From PALSA-894 sp963734185 (GTDB taxonomy: Bacteria; Pseudomonadota; Alphaproteobacteria; Rhizobiales; Xanthobacteraceae), in the NCBI GenBank assembly GCA_963734185.1, contig CAVTGA010000001.1:2108001-2172000 (forward strand): 64,000 bases of DNA. Reading direction: 5' to 3'. Within the stretch, counting starts at the first letter, position 1; the number at the start of each line of letters is the position of its first letter. The translations under genes were made by a program, and so were the position numbers. This document shows, piece by piece, positions 54,357 to 62,986 of this stretch. Under the pieces are notes generated by a model, which was not told the origin of the DNA, searched no databases, and saw only the letters and a list, made by a program, of their open reading frames with translations.

Positions 54357-55619
54357 TCAACGACGGCTGGCTGCCGCGGCATGATGTTCCGCGAGCTGCC
54401 GGTCGTAATCGAGCACCGCCTGCAGCAGTACCTGCGCTCCCATGGCGCACTGCTCCTTGGCGGTGAACTCGGCTTCGTTGTGGCTGACGCCACCGCGACA
54501 AGGCACGAAGATCATCGCAGTCGGCGCCACGCGCGAAACGTAAGCGGCATCGTGACCCGCCCCCGACACCATGTCGCGCGCCGAAAACCCCGCTTGCGCC
54601 GCAGCGCGCCGTACCGATGCGACGCAGTCGGCGTGAAAGCGCACCGGCGGCTGGTCCCAGATCCGCGTACTCGACACGGCCAGACCGAGCGGGGCGCAGA
54701 TCTCGTCGAGCGAACCGAGAAACGCGCGCTCGATGGCGTCGAGCGTGTCCGCCTCGGGGTGCCGCAGATCGGCGCAGAAGAACACCTCGCCCGGCACGAC
54801 GTTGCGCGAGTTCGGCGCGACCTCCATGAGCCCGACGGTGCCTACCGCATTGGCATGCGCGTGCGCAATTCTGTCGACGCGCTCGATCACGCGCGCCGCG
54901 CCGAGGAGCGCGTTCTTGCGCAGGTGCATCGGGGTCGCGCCGGTATGAGCGTCCTGGCCCGTGACCGTCACCTCGAACCAGCGCATGCCCTGCACGCCGG
55001 TGACCACGCCGATCTCCTTGCCTTCGGCTTCGAGGATCGGCCCCTGCTCGATATGCAGCTCGAAGAACGCCGAGAGCGGGTGATCGCCGCAACGCTGCGA
55101 GCCGCGATAGCCGATTGCGTCGAGTGCTTGCCCGAATGTCGTTCCGGCGCGGTCGGTGCGCGCCCAGGCCCAATCGCGCTCGAACGCGCCGGCGAACACG
55201 CCCGAGGCGACCATCGCGGGAGCAAAGCGCGAGCCCTCCTCGTTGGTCCAGTTCGCGACCTCGATCGGCGCGAAGGTCTCGTAACCAGCCTGGACCAGCG
55301 TGCGCAGCGCCTCGAGCGCGCCGAGCACGCCGAGGACGCCGTCGAACTTTCCGCCGGTCGGCTGGGTATCCAGATGACTGCCCATCGCGATCGGCGGCAC
55401 TTCGGCCTGACCGACGCGGCGCGCGAACATCGCGCCCATGTCATCGACCGTGACGGTGCAGCCGAGCGCCTCGGCGCGCGCCTTGAACCAGTCGCGGACC
55501 TGGCGGTCGAGCTCGGTGAGCGTCAGCCGGCAGATGCCGCCCTTGGGCGTTCCACCGATCGCGGCGGTCTCCATCAATTCGCCCCACAGCCGCTCGGCGT
55601 CGATCATCAGGTTTTGCAT
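54357..55619 (-). CDS. M20 Zn-dependent amidohydrolase (allantoate amidohydrolase/N-carbamoyl-L-amino acid hydrolase type)
   Basis: A 420-residue enzyme with His82 (GSHLDTQPTGGKFDG), Asp93, Glu127-Glu128 (WTNEEGSRF), the HIEQGPIL motif with its metal His and the C-terminal GAGHDAAYVSRVAPTAMIF block. This is the AllC/HyuC/ureidoglycine group rather than the PepT group. AAGGGGAAGG precedes the ATG. The substrate is probably a ureido acid or amide; uraH is 50 kb away, so a purine link is weak. Confidence 0.87.
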   Translation of the reverse strand: MQNLMIDAERLWGELMETAAIGGTPKGGICRLTLTELDRQVRDWFKARAEALGCTVTVDDMGAMFARRVGQAEVPPIAMGSHLDTQPTGGKFDGVLGVLGALEALRTLVQAGYETFAPIEVANWTNEEGSRFAPAMVASGVFAGAFERDWAWARTDRAGTTFGQALDAIGYRGSQRCGDHPLSAFFELHIEQGPILEAEGKEIGVVTGVQGMRWFEVTVTGQDAHTGATPMHLRKNALLGAARVIERVDRIAHAHANAVGTVGLMEVAPNSRNVVPGEVFFCADLRHPEADTLDAIERAFLGSLDEICAPLGLAVSSTRIWDQPPVRFHADCVASVRRAAAQAGFSARDMVSGAGHDAAYVSRVAPTAMIFVPCRGGVSHNEAEFTAKEQCAMGAQVLLQAVLDYDRQLAEHHAAAASRR

Positions 55620-55742
55620 GCCTTCCCCTTGAGTCCCGGCGCCTGGGCGCACCCGCGAGCCTACATTGTTCCAATCGAAATGAACCCCGTCGCGTGACGC
55701 GCGTTGAGCAGGATAGGCCTCATCCGAACCGGGAGTCCCGTC

Positions 55743-55919
55743 ATGAGCAAACCCCCGCCCGTACCGCCGCAAAATCAGAGCCCGAAGGGAACCGGCGACG
55801 CCAAGTCCTCATCGGACCGGAAACAGGGCCACGTTGGTAAGGGCAACCCGCACCAGCAGGGCCAGCAGGCCAACACCGAGCAGAATACGACCCATCAGGG
55901 TTACCAACAGGATCGCTGA
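55743..55919 (+). CDS. Small hydrophilic protein, hypothetical
   Basis: A 58-residue protein rich in Pro, Gln, Asn, Lys and Gly (MSKPPPVPPQNQSPKGTGDA...), probably disordered. GGGAG lies 8 nt upstream of the ATG. It precedes a similar small gene by 8 nt. No family is recognised; such short disordered proteins occur often in Rhizobiales. Confidence 0.45.
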   Translation: MSKPPPVPPQNQSPKGTGDAKSSSDRKQGHVGKGNPHQQGQQANTEQNTTHQGYQQDR

Positions 55920-55927
55920 GGAACCCT

Positions 55928-56137
55928 ATGTCCACGTCGAAGAAGACGCCGGCGAGCATCCGTCAGGGCGGACCGGGCGCGAGCCACGAAAACGCCAAGG
56001 CCCCGCTCAAGATCGTGAAGCCGCCGGCCGCCGATCCGCGGCGGACGCGTAGCGCGGTGTCCGGCGGCGGCGGGGAGCGCGACAGCCACCACACGCACGA
56101 TCCGGAGAAGAAGGGCGGCTCGCGGCCGGCGTCGTAG
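55928..56137 (+). CDS. Small basic protein, hypothetical
   Basis: A 69-residue protein with many Lys, Arg, Pro and Gly residues (MSTSKKTPASIRQGGPGASH...), predicted disordered. GAGGAA precedes the ATG, and it follows the previous small gene closely, so the two are likely co-transcribed. No family is recognised. Confidence 0.45.
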   Translation: MSTSKKTPASIRQGGPGASHENAKAPLKIVKPPAADPRRTRSAVSGGGGERDSHHTHDPEKKGGSRPAS

Positions 56138-56180
56138 CGTACGCAACATACGTAAAGCAAAAGCATGCCCGCCCGCGGGT

Positions 56181-56573
56181 CTATGCGGCTCCCGGCATCG
56201 CCTGACTGCCGGTCGCGTTGAGCATAGCGCGAACCTTGCGCAGCAAGGTCGCCGCGACGTAGGGTTTTTGCACAAAGGGCCAATTCCTGTGCTGCGCGGG
56301 CATCATCCGGCGCGAATGGCCGCTCAGGATCAGGAAGGGAATTCCGGTATTGGCCAAATGATCCGCGACCGGAAAGGCCATCTCACCGCCGAGATTGAGA
56401 TCGAGGATGATCAGGTCCGGCGAGTGGGCACGCAGCAGATCGAAAGCTTCCGTGGTGGTGATCGCCGGACCGATGACCGCGAAACCAGCCTGCTTCAACG
56501 TCCACTCCAAATCCATCGCCAGCAAGGGATCGTCTTCGACGACCAGGATGCTGCGATGTGGAACTTGATCCAT
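56181..56573 (-). CDS. Single-domain response regulator
   Basis: A 130-residue receiver domain without output domain. The acidic pocket is Glu13-Asp14-Asp15, the phospho-acceptor is Asp58 (LIILDLNLGG), the Thr/Ser switch is Ser84 (LILSGHS) and Lys103 lies in VQKPY. It resembles the CheY-like or FixJ-N-like proteins abundant in Bradyrhizobium relatives. No kinase is adjacent, so the partner is unknown. Confidence 0.87.
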   Translation of the reverse strand: MDQVPHRSILVVEDDPLLAMDLEWTLKQAGFAVIGPAITTTEAFDLLRAHSPDLIILDLNLGGEMAFPVADHLANTGIPFLILSGHSRRMMPAQHRNWPFVQKPYVAATLLRKVRAMLNATGSQAMPGAA

Positions 56574-56767
56574 TGCGGTCGTTTGCGGCGAGCTTGAGGT
56601 TCATTTGGCAACTCGCGTTCAGTTCGTTCAGTTCCAAAATCCCTTGCAGCTTCCGCAGCATAATGGCTGCGTTGCAAGCGCCGCCGACATGCGGATTTGG
56701 AAGGAGACGCAACTTCAATCGAGCCGACGGGCCAGCGACGGGGCGTGCACGAGCCGCGTTGGTTGCG

Positions 56768-58975
56768 TCAGAACGGATACGGGTGCGGGCCGGTCTGGAT
56801 CGTGATCCAGCGCAGCTCGGTGAACTCGTCGATCGCCGCCTTGCCGCCGAAGCGGCCGTAACCCGAGGCCTTGGTGCCGCCGAACGGCATCTGGCCTTCG
56901 TCGTGCACGGTCGGCGCGTTGATATGGCAGATGCCGGACTGGATGCGCTTGGCGACGCCGAGCGCGCGCGCGATGTCCTTGCCGAACACGGCGGCCGAGA
57001 GCCCGTACTCGGTGTCGTTGGCGACGCGGATCGCTTCCTCGACGTCCTTCACGCGGATCACCGGCTTCACCGGGCCGAACGACTCCTCGGTGTAGATGCG
57101 CATCGCCGACGTGACGCGGTCGACGACAGTCGCGCTCACCACCGTGCCGTTGAATTCGCCGCCGGCCGCGACCTTTGCGCCCTTCGCCACCGCGTCGTCG
57201 AGCAATGCCTTGTTGCGCTCGGCCGCCTCCTTGGTGACCAGCGAGCCGAGGATGACGTGGCCGCGCGGATCGCCGTGCGGCAGCGTGCGCGCCTTGGCGG
57301 CGAATTTCTCCACGAACGCATCGGCGACCTTCTCGTCGACGATCAGCCGCTCGGTCGACATGCAGATCTGTCCCATGTTGGCGAAGCAGCCGAACGCGGC
57401 GGCCTTCACCGCCTCGTCGAGGTCGGCGTCGTCGAGGATCACCATCGGCGCCTTGCCGCCGAGCTCGAGCAGGACAGGCTTCAAATAGCGCGCCGCCGTC
57501 TCGGCCACGATCCGTCCGACCCGGGTCGAGCCGGTGAAGTTCACGCGCCGCACCGCCGGGTGCGCGATCAGGGTCTCCACCACCTTGGGCGCGTCGGCCG
57601 GCGCGTGGGTCACGACGTTGACGACGCCGGGCGGCAGGTCGGCCGCACGCATGATCGTGCCGATCAGCGCGTGCGTGCCCGGACACATCTCGGAAGCCTT
57701 GAGCACGACGGTGTTGCCGCAGGCGAGCGGCATGGCGATCGCGCGCACGCCGAGGATGACCGGAGCGTTCCACGGCGCCATGCCGAGCACGACGCCGACC
57801 GGCTGGCGCAGCGCCATGGCAAAGCTGTTCGGCTTGTCGGACGGGATCACCTCGCCGACGATCTGCGTGGTCATCGACGCGGCTTCACGCATCAGGCCGG
57901 CGGCGAAATGCGCGTTGAAGTGGCCCCACGGGCCGATGGCGCCGCACTCCGCGGTCATCAGGGCCGAGAACTCCGCGGCGCGGGCGTCGATCAGGTCGGC
58001 GGCCTTGAGCAGCTTGGCGCGGCGCTCGCTCGGGCCGAGCGCCGACCAGACCGGAAACGCGGCCTGAGCCGCGTCGACGGCCGCGATCGCATCGGCCACG
58101 GAGGCCGCAGCAGCGCGGCTGGCGACGTTGCCGGTGAACGGATCGATCCGGTCGAAGGTGCGGCCATCGGCGGCGAAAACGTCGCGGTCGCCGATCATCA
58201 GGCTGACGTGTTTCATGGCGCTCTCCTGTCGATCCACTCCGATGTCGCCCGGCGCGGCGTGAACCTCGCCGACGCCGAGATAGGCGCGCTGCACCGCCGG
58301 GTCGTCCTTGAGCACGGCGGCCGCGCCCTCACCCACGATGCGGCCGGTCTCGATCAGATAGCCGCGGTCTGCGATGCGCAAGCCTTGGCGCGCATTCTGC
58401 TCCACCAGCAGGATGCTGACGCCGGTCTCGCGCACTCGGGCGAGCGCGGCGAACAGCTCGCCGCACAACAGCGGCGAGAGGCCGAGCGAAGGTTCGTCGA
58501 GCAGCAGGAGGTCGGGCGCCGACATCAGCGCGCGCGCGATCGCCACCATCTGCTGCTCGCCGCCGCTCATCGTGCGCACCATCTGGCCCTGCCGTTCGGC
58601 GAGGCGCGGGAACAGGCGGCGTACGCGCGCGGCGTTGTCGGCTTCGGCGGTCCGCGCACGCGTGGCGTAGGCGCCGAGCACGAGGTTCTCGGCGACGGTC
58701 AGCTCGGGGAAGATGCCGCGGCCCTCGGGGACGAGCGCGACGCCGGCTTCGACGATCGCGTGCGGCGGGAGCGCAAGCAGATCGCGGCCGTTGAGGGCGA
58801 TGCGCGCGCCGGCGAGCGGCGGCACCAGGCCGGCGATCGCCTTGAGGAGAGTGGACTTGCCGGCGCCGTTGGCGCCGAGGATGACCACGATCTCCCCTCG
58901 GCGCACGTCGAGGTCGACGCCTGCGAGCGCCTGGTGCTTGCCGTAGCGGGCCGAGAGTGCGCGCAGCTCAAGCAT
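56768..58975 (-). CDS. livF: LivF ATPase fused in frame to an aldehyde dehydrogenase
   Basis: One 735-codon frame. Residues 1-237 are a complete LivF ATPase: Walker A GANGAGKST (34-42), Q-loop LVPEGRG, signature MSGGEQQM and Walker B LLLLDEP, ending AYLGVGE. From residue 254 (MKHVSLMIGDRD) it is a complete 482-residue aldehyde dehydrogenase of the salicylaldehyde/vanillin type with MAPWNAPV, LELGGKAPM, catalytic Cys in NMGQICMSTERL and EESFGPV. No stop lies in the 16-residue linker. The Met at 254 has its own ribosome site, so both a fusion and separate ALDH may be made. The LivF start overlaps the LivM-LivG stop by 8 nt. Confidence 0.85.
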   Translation of the reverse strand: MLELRALSARYGKHQALAGVDLDVRRGEIVVILGANGAGKSTLLKAIAGLVPPLAGARIALNGRDLLALPPHAIVEAGVALVPEGRGIFPELTVAENLVLGAYATRARTAEADNAARVRRLFPRLAERQGQMVRTMSGGEQQMVAIARALMSAPDLLLLDEPSLGLSPLLCGELFAALARVRETGVSILLVEQNARQGLRIADRGYLIETGRIVGEGAAAVLKDDPAVQRAYLGVGEVHAAPGDIGVDRQESAMKHVSLMIGDRDVFAADGRTFDRIDPFTGNVASRAAAASVADAIAAVDAAQAAFPVWSALGPSERRAKLLKAADLIDARAAEFSALMTAECGAIGPWGHFNAHFAAGLMREAASMTTQIVGEVIPSDKPNSFAMALRQPVGVVLGMAPWNAPVILGVRAIAMPLACGNTVVLKASEMCPGTHALIGTIMRAADLPPGVVNVVTHAPADAPKVVETLIAHPAVRRVNFTGSTRVGRIVAETAARYLKPVLLELGGKAPMVILDDADLDEAVKAAAFGCFANMGQICMSTERLIVDEKVADAFVEKFAAKARTLPHGDPRGHVILGSLVTKEAAERNKALLDDAVAKGAKVAAGGEFNGTVVSATVVDRVTSAMRIYTEESFGPVKPVIRVKDVEEAIRVANDTEYGLSAAVFGKDIARALGVAKRIQSGICHINAPTVHDEGQMPFGGTKASGYGRFGGKAAIDEFTELRWITIQTGPHPYPF
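58214..58228 (-). promoter_or_regulatory. Internal ribosome binding site and ATG for the aldehyde dehydrogenase part
   Basis: On the minus strand CAGGAGAGCGCC precedes the ATG at 58216. The strong AGGAGAG 5 nt ahead of a Met that aligns with normal ALDH starts suggests that the ALDH was an independent gene before the livF stop codon was lost. Confidence 0.6.
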
Positions 58976-60641
58976 CGACGCCTCCGAGATAGGCGCGAAC
59001 GACCTCGCGGTCGGCGAGTACGTCGGCGGGCGGCCCTTCGGCGATCTTGGCCCCGACGTTCATCACGATGCAGCGATCGCACAGGCTGCGGATCGCATCC
59101 ATGACGTGCTCGACCAGGATGATGGTGATCCCCGAATCGCGCAGCGAGCGGATGAGCGCGATACCTTCGGCAAGCTCGGTCGGGTTGAGGCCGGCGAGCC
59201 ATTCGTCGAGCAGCAACAGGTCGGGTTGCAGCGCGAGCGCGCGGGCGAGCTCGAGCCGTTTCTGGTCGATGTAGGTGAGCTGCGTCGCCGGCAGGTCGGA
59301 CTTGCCGGCCAGGCCGACGCGCGTGAGCAAGCCGGCCGCGGCCTGCATCGCGACCGCGCCGGTCAGGGGCATGCGGCGGAAGGCGAGCCCCACCATGACG
59401 TTCTCGGTCACGGTCATCGATTCGAGCACGCGCACGAGCTGGAAGGTGCGCGCGATGCCAAGCCTGGCGATGCGGTAGGCGCCCAAGCCCACGATGTCGC
59501 GGTCGCGCAGGCGGATCGCGCCGGCATCGGGCGACAGCGCGCCGGAAATGAGATTGAGCACCGTGGTCTTGCCCGAGCCGTTCGGGCCGATCAGCCCGAC
59601 GATCTCGCCGCGCCCGACCCCGAAGCTGAGATCATCGACCGCGAGGAGGCCGCCGAACGCCTTGCGCAGGTTCGCAACCACGAGCGGCGCGCCCTCGGCC
59701 GCGAACGCCGCAGGGCGCGCCTCGGGGAGCGCCGGCGCGGCGCGCGGCGCCGTGGCGAACAGTCCGACCACCCCGCGCGGCAGCGCATAGACGATCAGCA
59801 CGAACACGGCGCCGAGCAGGATCGAGAAGTGGTTGGGGAAGTTCGCGGTCAGCACCTCGAACAGCAGCACCAGCGGCACGACGCCGAGCAGTGGGCCGAA
59901 CAGCGAACCGGCGCCACCGAGCAGCGCCATGATGACGACCTCGAACGAGAGCATGGGCGAGAATGCGATCGCCGGATCGATGTAGGTCCAGCGCGGCGCC
60001 ATCACGGCGCCGGTCACGGTCATGAACAGCGCGCTCAACGCGAACATCGCCAGCTTGGCCCGCGTCGTATCGATCCCGGCATGGCGCGCCACCACCTCGT
60101 CGTTACCGATCACGCGCAACGCCAGACCAAGCCGTGAGCGGCCGACCAGCCAGCCGGTGAGGAACACGAGCGCGACCAGCGCGAGCAGCTGCCAGTAAAT
60201 CTGCTCCTGCGTGATGCTCAAGAAAATATAGCGCCCGACCGAGCGATGGATGTTGACCTCGTACCAGGTCACGAGCTGGCGGATCAGCTCGGAGAGACCG
60301 AAGGTGAAGATCACGAAATAGATGCCGGAGAGCCGCAGGGTGGAGAGCCCGACCACGAGCGCCACCGTAACGCCGATCAGCGCGGCGGCCGCGAGCACCG
60401 CCGGCCACGGCATGACCTCGCCCAGGACCGCGACCGTGTAGGCGCCGATGCCGAAGAACGCCACGGTCGCGAGCGAGATGTAATGGGTCGGGCCGGAGAA
60501 CAGCGCCCAGGCGGTCGCCAGCACGGTGAAGTAGAGCAGGCTGATGGCGAGCGCGAGCTGATAACCGCTGGCGACGAGCGGCACGCCGGCGGCGAGCGCG
60601 ACGATCAGGACGCCGAGGACGAACCCGATACGCTCATTCAA
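58968..60641 (-). CDS. Branched-chain amino-acid-type ABC transporter LivM-LivG fusion
   Basis: A 557-residue protein. Residues 1-310 are the LivM permease with about nine membrane segments (SLATVAFFGIGAYTVAVLG, LGLALRVIGNDEVVARHAGI as EAA region). Residues 330-557 are the LivG ATPase with Walker A GPNGSGKTT, signature-region LTYIDQKRLELARALA and Walker B LLLLDEW. The Gln/Asp variant in the signature (usual LSYGQQRRLE) is notable. Such LivM-LivG fusions are common. The TTG start overlaps the livH stop as TTGA. Confidence 0.88.
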   Translation of the reverse strand: MNERIGFVLGVLIVALAAGVPLVASGYQLALAISLLYFTVLATAWALFSGPTHYISLATVAFFGIGAYTVAVLGEVMPWPAVLAAAALIGVTVALVVGLSTLRLSGIYFVIFTFGLSELIRQLVTWYEVNIHRSVGRYIFLSITQEQIYWQLLALVALVFLTGWLVGRSRLGLALRVIGNDEVVARHAGIDTTRAKLAMFALSALFMTVTGAVMAPRWTYIDPAIAFSPMLSFEVVIMALLGGAGSLFGPLLGVVPLVLLFEVLTANFPNHFSILLGAVFVLIVYALPRGVVGLFATAPRAAPALPEARPAAFAAEGAPLVVANLRKAFGGLLAVDDLSFGVGRGEIVGLIGPNGSGKTTVLNLISGALSPDAGAIRLRDRDIVGLGAYRIARLGIARTFQLVRVLESMTVTENVMVGLAFRRMPLTGAVAMQAAAGLLTRVGLAGKSDLPATQLTYIDQKRLELARALALQPDLLLLDEWLAGLNPTELAEGIALIRSLRDSGITIILVEHVMDAIRSLCDRCIVMNVGAKIAEGPPADVLADREVVRAYLGGVDA

Positions 60642-61516
60642 CGCGCCGGCCTCCCGAACAGCCCGGTCGGGCGCCACAGCAGCACGGTCAGGAACAGCGC
60701 ATAGGTGACTGCGATGGTGAGGCCGGGATCGACCAGGCGTGCGACCGCGGTCTCGGCGAGCCCGAGCATCAGTCCGGCGAGCAGCGCGCCCAGGAGGTTG
60801 CCGACGCCGCCCATGATCACCACGATCAGCGCCTTCATGGTGAACACCACGCCCATCGCGGCGGTGAAGGTCATGAACATGGAGACGAGCACGCCGCCGG
60901 CGGCGGCGAGCGCGCCACCGAGCGCGAAGGCGAAGGCCGACGCGGCGCGCACGTCGATCGCGACCAGCTGCGCGGCCACGGGATCGACCGCGACCGCACG
61001 GATCGCGGTGCCGGCACGCGTGCGGGTGAGCGCCAGATACAGCGCGCTGCCGATGACGAGCGCGAAGGCAAGCGCAATCAGGCGATTGAGCGCGACCGCC
61101 GAGCCGAGCACGTGCACCGGAATCGACAGGTAGGAATAGCTGTAGAACTGCCCGCCGAAGATCACCAGCATCACGCCTTGGAGCACGAACAGCAGGCCGA
61201 AAGTCGCCAGGATCGAGTCGACCTCGAGCATGGCGGCGTTCTTGGCGCGCCGCACCAGCGGCATGAGCACGATCCGGTAGACCAGCCAGTTCACCGCGAA
61301 GGCCAGCGGCAGTGCGACAATCAGGCCGACCAGCGGGCTCAATGCCATCGCGCTGAACGCCCAGTGCGCGCCGAACGCGGCCGCGACCATGCCCTCGCCG
61401 TGCGACAGGTTCATGATGCGCGCAACGCCATACTGGAGCGTGAGCCCCATGGCGATGAGCGCGTACATGCCGCCGAGCACGGCGCCGGTCAGGGCAATAT
61501 CGATCAGGAGCGACAT
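60638..61516 (-). CDS. livH: Branched-chain amino-acid-type ABC transporter permease
   Basis: A 292-residue permease with about eight hydrophobic segments, starting MSLLIDIALTGAVLGGMYAL. Conserved blocks are GVARIMNLSHGEGMVAAAFG, AIRAVAVDPVAAQLVAIDVR (EAA region) and ALIVVIMGGVGNLLGALLAG. It is coupled to the LivM-LivG gene. With LivM it makes the channel; the substrate range of such systems includes aromatic acids, amides and urea, and the ALDH in the operon hints at an aromatic acid or aldehyde. Confidence 0.9.
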   Translation of the reverse strand: MSLLIDIALTGAVLGGMYALIAMGLTLQYGVARIMNLSHGEGMVAAAFGAHWAFSAMALSPLVGLIVALPLAFAVNWLVYRIVLMPLVRRAKNAAMLEVDSILATFGLLFVLQGVMLVIFGGQFYSYSYLSIPVHVLGSAVALNRLIALAFALVIGSALYLALTRTRAGTAIRAVAVDPVAAQLVAIDVRAASAFAFALGGALAAAGGVLVSMFMTFTAAMGVVFTMKALIVVIMGGVGNLLGALLAGLMLGLAETAVARLVDPGLTIAVTYALFLTVLLWRPTGLFGRPAR

Positions 61517-61538
61517 GACGCGTGACAATATCCCGGTC

Positions 61539-61626
61539 GTCATGGCCGGGCTTGTCCCGGCCATCCACGACTTGGCCGCAAAGAGAATCGCAAGACGTGG
61601 ATGCCCGGCACAAGGCCGGGCATGAC
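61539..61626. repeat. R5 inverted repeat, second copy
   Basis: GTCATGGCCGGGCTTGTCCC...CCACGACTT and AAGACGTGGATGCCCGGCAC...CATGAC, the reverse complement arrangement of the copy at 26865-26955. It lies 22 bp upstream of livH, at the edge of the insertion that separates livH from livK. Confidence 0.7.
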
Positions 61627-61684
61627 GCATCAGGGATTAATCATTAATGCCGCGATCGCGACCTACTGTCACGCCAGCCGCCTA

Positions 61685-62641
61685 CTAGCCCGACACCTCG
61701 CGGAAAATCAGGAGAGGCGTAACACCGAATGCGATGCGTGGCCGGCCCATTAACTCCCGGGCTGCTGGCGCCATGTTGGCCGCAAGTGTACCCAGGTGCG
61801 ATCCAGCGAGATTCGCAACGACCTCCTCTATACTCTCCGCGGCGGGCTTTCCCTCCTCAGACTCTGGTTTGAGGTCCGGCAAGGCGTCCAGTACCCCTAG
61901 AATGTTCCACTCGCCCTGAACGAAGGAACCGTGTTTTAGTATGAGGTCGCTTGACAGGCCAACAAGTGACGCTTCGTCCAAGGTGCACCATATACGGAAA
62001 TTTTCTCCAATAATTGACGATTGGAGCGAATGAGGGAGAATGCTCAGCATGTCGACGAAGAATTGGGCATCAACGCCCGCAATTGACTGGTCCGCATGGC
62101 GTTCCGCGCGTCTTCGAGCCTGTCGATTAAGGCCGCTCTGCGGCTGAATTTGCGTCATCATCTGCTTCTTTACGGACGGCTTCTCCCAAGCACCCTTCAA
62201 CATCGCCAAATCCAGAATGATAAGGCTGCCTTTGGCCAAAACGAATTGGGAAATTCGCGCAGCCCATACGTCTCGCTGGATAAGCTCCTGCTCGGCAAGA
62301 TAATTCAGAAGGGTTATGGCATTCGTCCAGAGAGGATCATAAGTGTGCTCTGCTCCGGCGCGTTGACTAGTCGAAACTACGCGGTCGAGACTGGCCTGAG
62401 CTTTCGCAACGGTAAGCGCATCTAACCCTGCTGTTGCTACTGTCTTTGTTGCTTCCGATTGTTCGGCGCCTTCGGTCGCTTTCGTCTGTTGCGGCACCCC
62501 ATAAGTTACGAATTGTGAGAGAAACGACCCAACGCGCCGCGCGTCATGATACAAGAAGTCATAAACGGAATTGCTTTTTTGGTCCGCTGATGGCGGACTT
62601 GAGCCGCTCGTATTGCTGGTCCGCACTTCGTCTGACTTCAT
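61685..62641 (-). CDS. DUF6414-like protein, hypothetical
   Basis: About 318 residues from the ATG at 62641. The start YDFLYHDARRVGSFLSQFVT near residue 25 and the CTLDEASLVG...L..HGSFVQGEWNILGVLD part resemble DUF6414 proteins, whose function is unknown. Several Met codons upstream (62671, 62710) give alternative starts that overlap the next small gene further. Base composition is distinctly AT-richer than in the liv genes on either side, and the gene sits between livK and livH, so it is probably an insertion. Confidence 0.6.
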   Translation of the reverse strand: MKSDEVRTSNTSGSSPPSADQKSNSVYDFLYHDARRVGSFLSQFVTYGVPQQTKATEGAEQSEATKTVATAGLDALTVAKAQASLDRVVSTSQRAGAEHTYDPLWTNAITLLNYLAEQELIQRDVWAARISQFVLAKGSLIILDLAMLKGAWEKPSVKKQMMTQIQPQSGLNRQARRRAERHADQSIAGVDAQFFVDMLSILPHSLQSSIIGENFRIWCTLDEASLVGLSSDLILKHGSFVQGEWNILGVLDALPDLKPESEEGKPAAESIEEVVANLAGSHLGTLAANMAPAARELMGRPRIAFGVTPLLIFREVSG

Positions 62642-62771
62642 CTGCCCGTTTCTTGGTTCGTTCGAAGGCATTGGCCATCTCTTTCGGGTCAGTCTGCAAC
62701 AAGCGAGCAAGCGCCTCGTTGAGACTCATGTTTGGCTCCGACGATAAGGATTTTTTCTTGTGCTCACTCAT
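62559..62771 (-). CDS. Small charged helical protein, hypothetical
   Basis: A 70-residue protein (MSEHKKKSLSSEPNMSLNEA...) with a long predicted helix, rich in Lys/Glu/Arg, ending SAISGPKKQFRL. It overlaps the start of the DUF6414-like gene by about 80 nt in another frame. AAAGGA lies 8-12 nt upstream of the ATG. The two probably form one transferred unit. No family is recognised. Confidence 0.4.
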   Translation of the reverse strand: MSEHKKKSLSSEPNMSLNEALARLLQTDPKEMANAFERTKKRADEVRRSADQQYERLKSAISGPKKQFRL

Positions 62772-62986
62772 GCGATCAATCCTTTGTACGTCAAGTCACC
62801 TTACGCCACCATGGCAGCGTCGAACGCCATCGTTTGTCGCTAAATCTATAGCGCCGAGAGGCGTTCCGCAACACAGTGACAGGTTTTCGATCCTCGGGCC
62901 ACGGTGAATGGCGCAAGTTAGTGTCCCTTTACCCTGCCTCGAAAGCAGCGATATCGGGGCCTCCTGCAACGCCGGCCTGCTCCGGC

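Noticed and set aside
56558..59104. 848-codon plus-strand frame opposite livF-ALDH
   Set aside because: Arg/His/Gly-rich antisense noise; the minus strand carries complete LivF and ALDH motifs.
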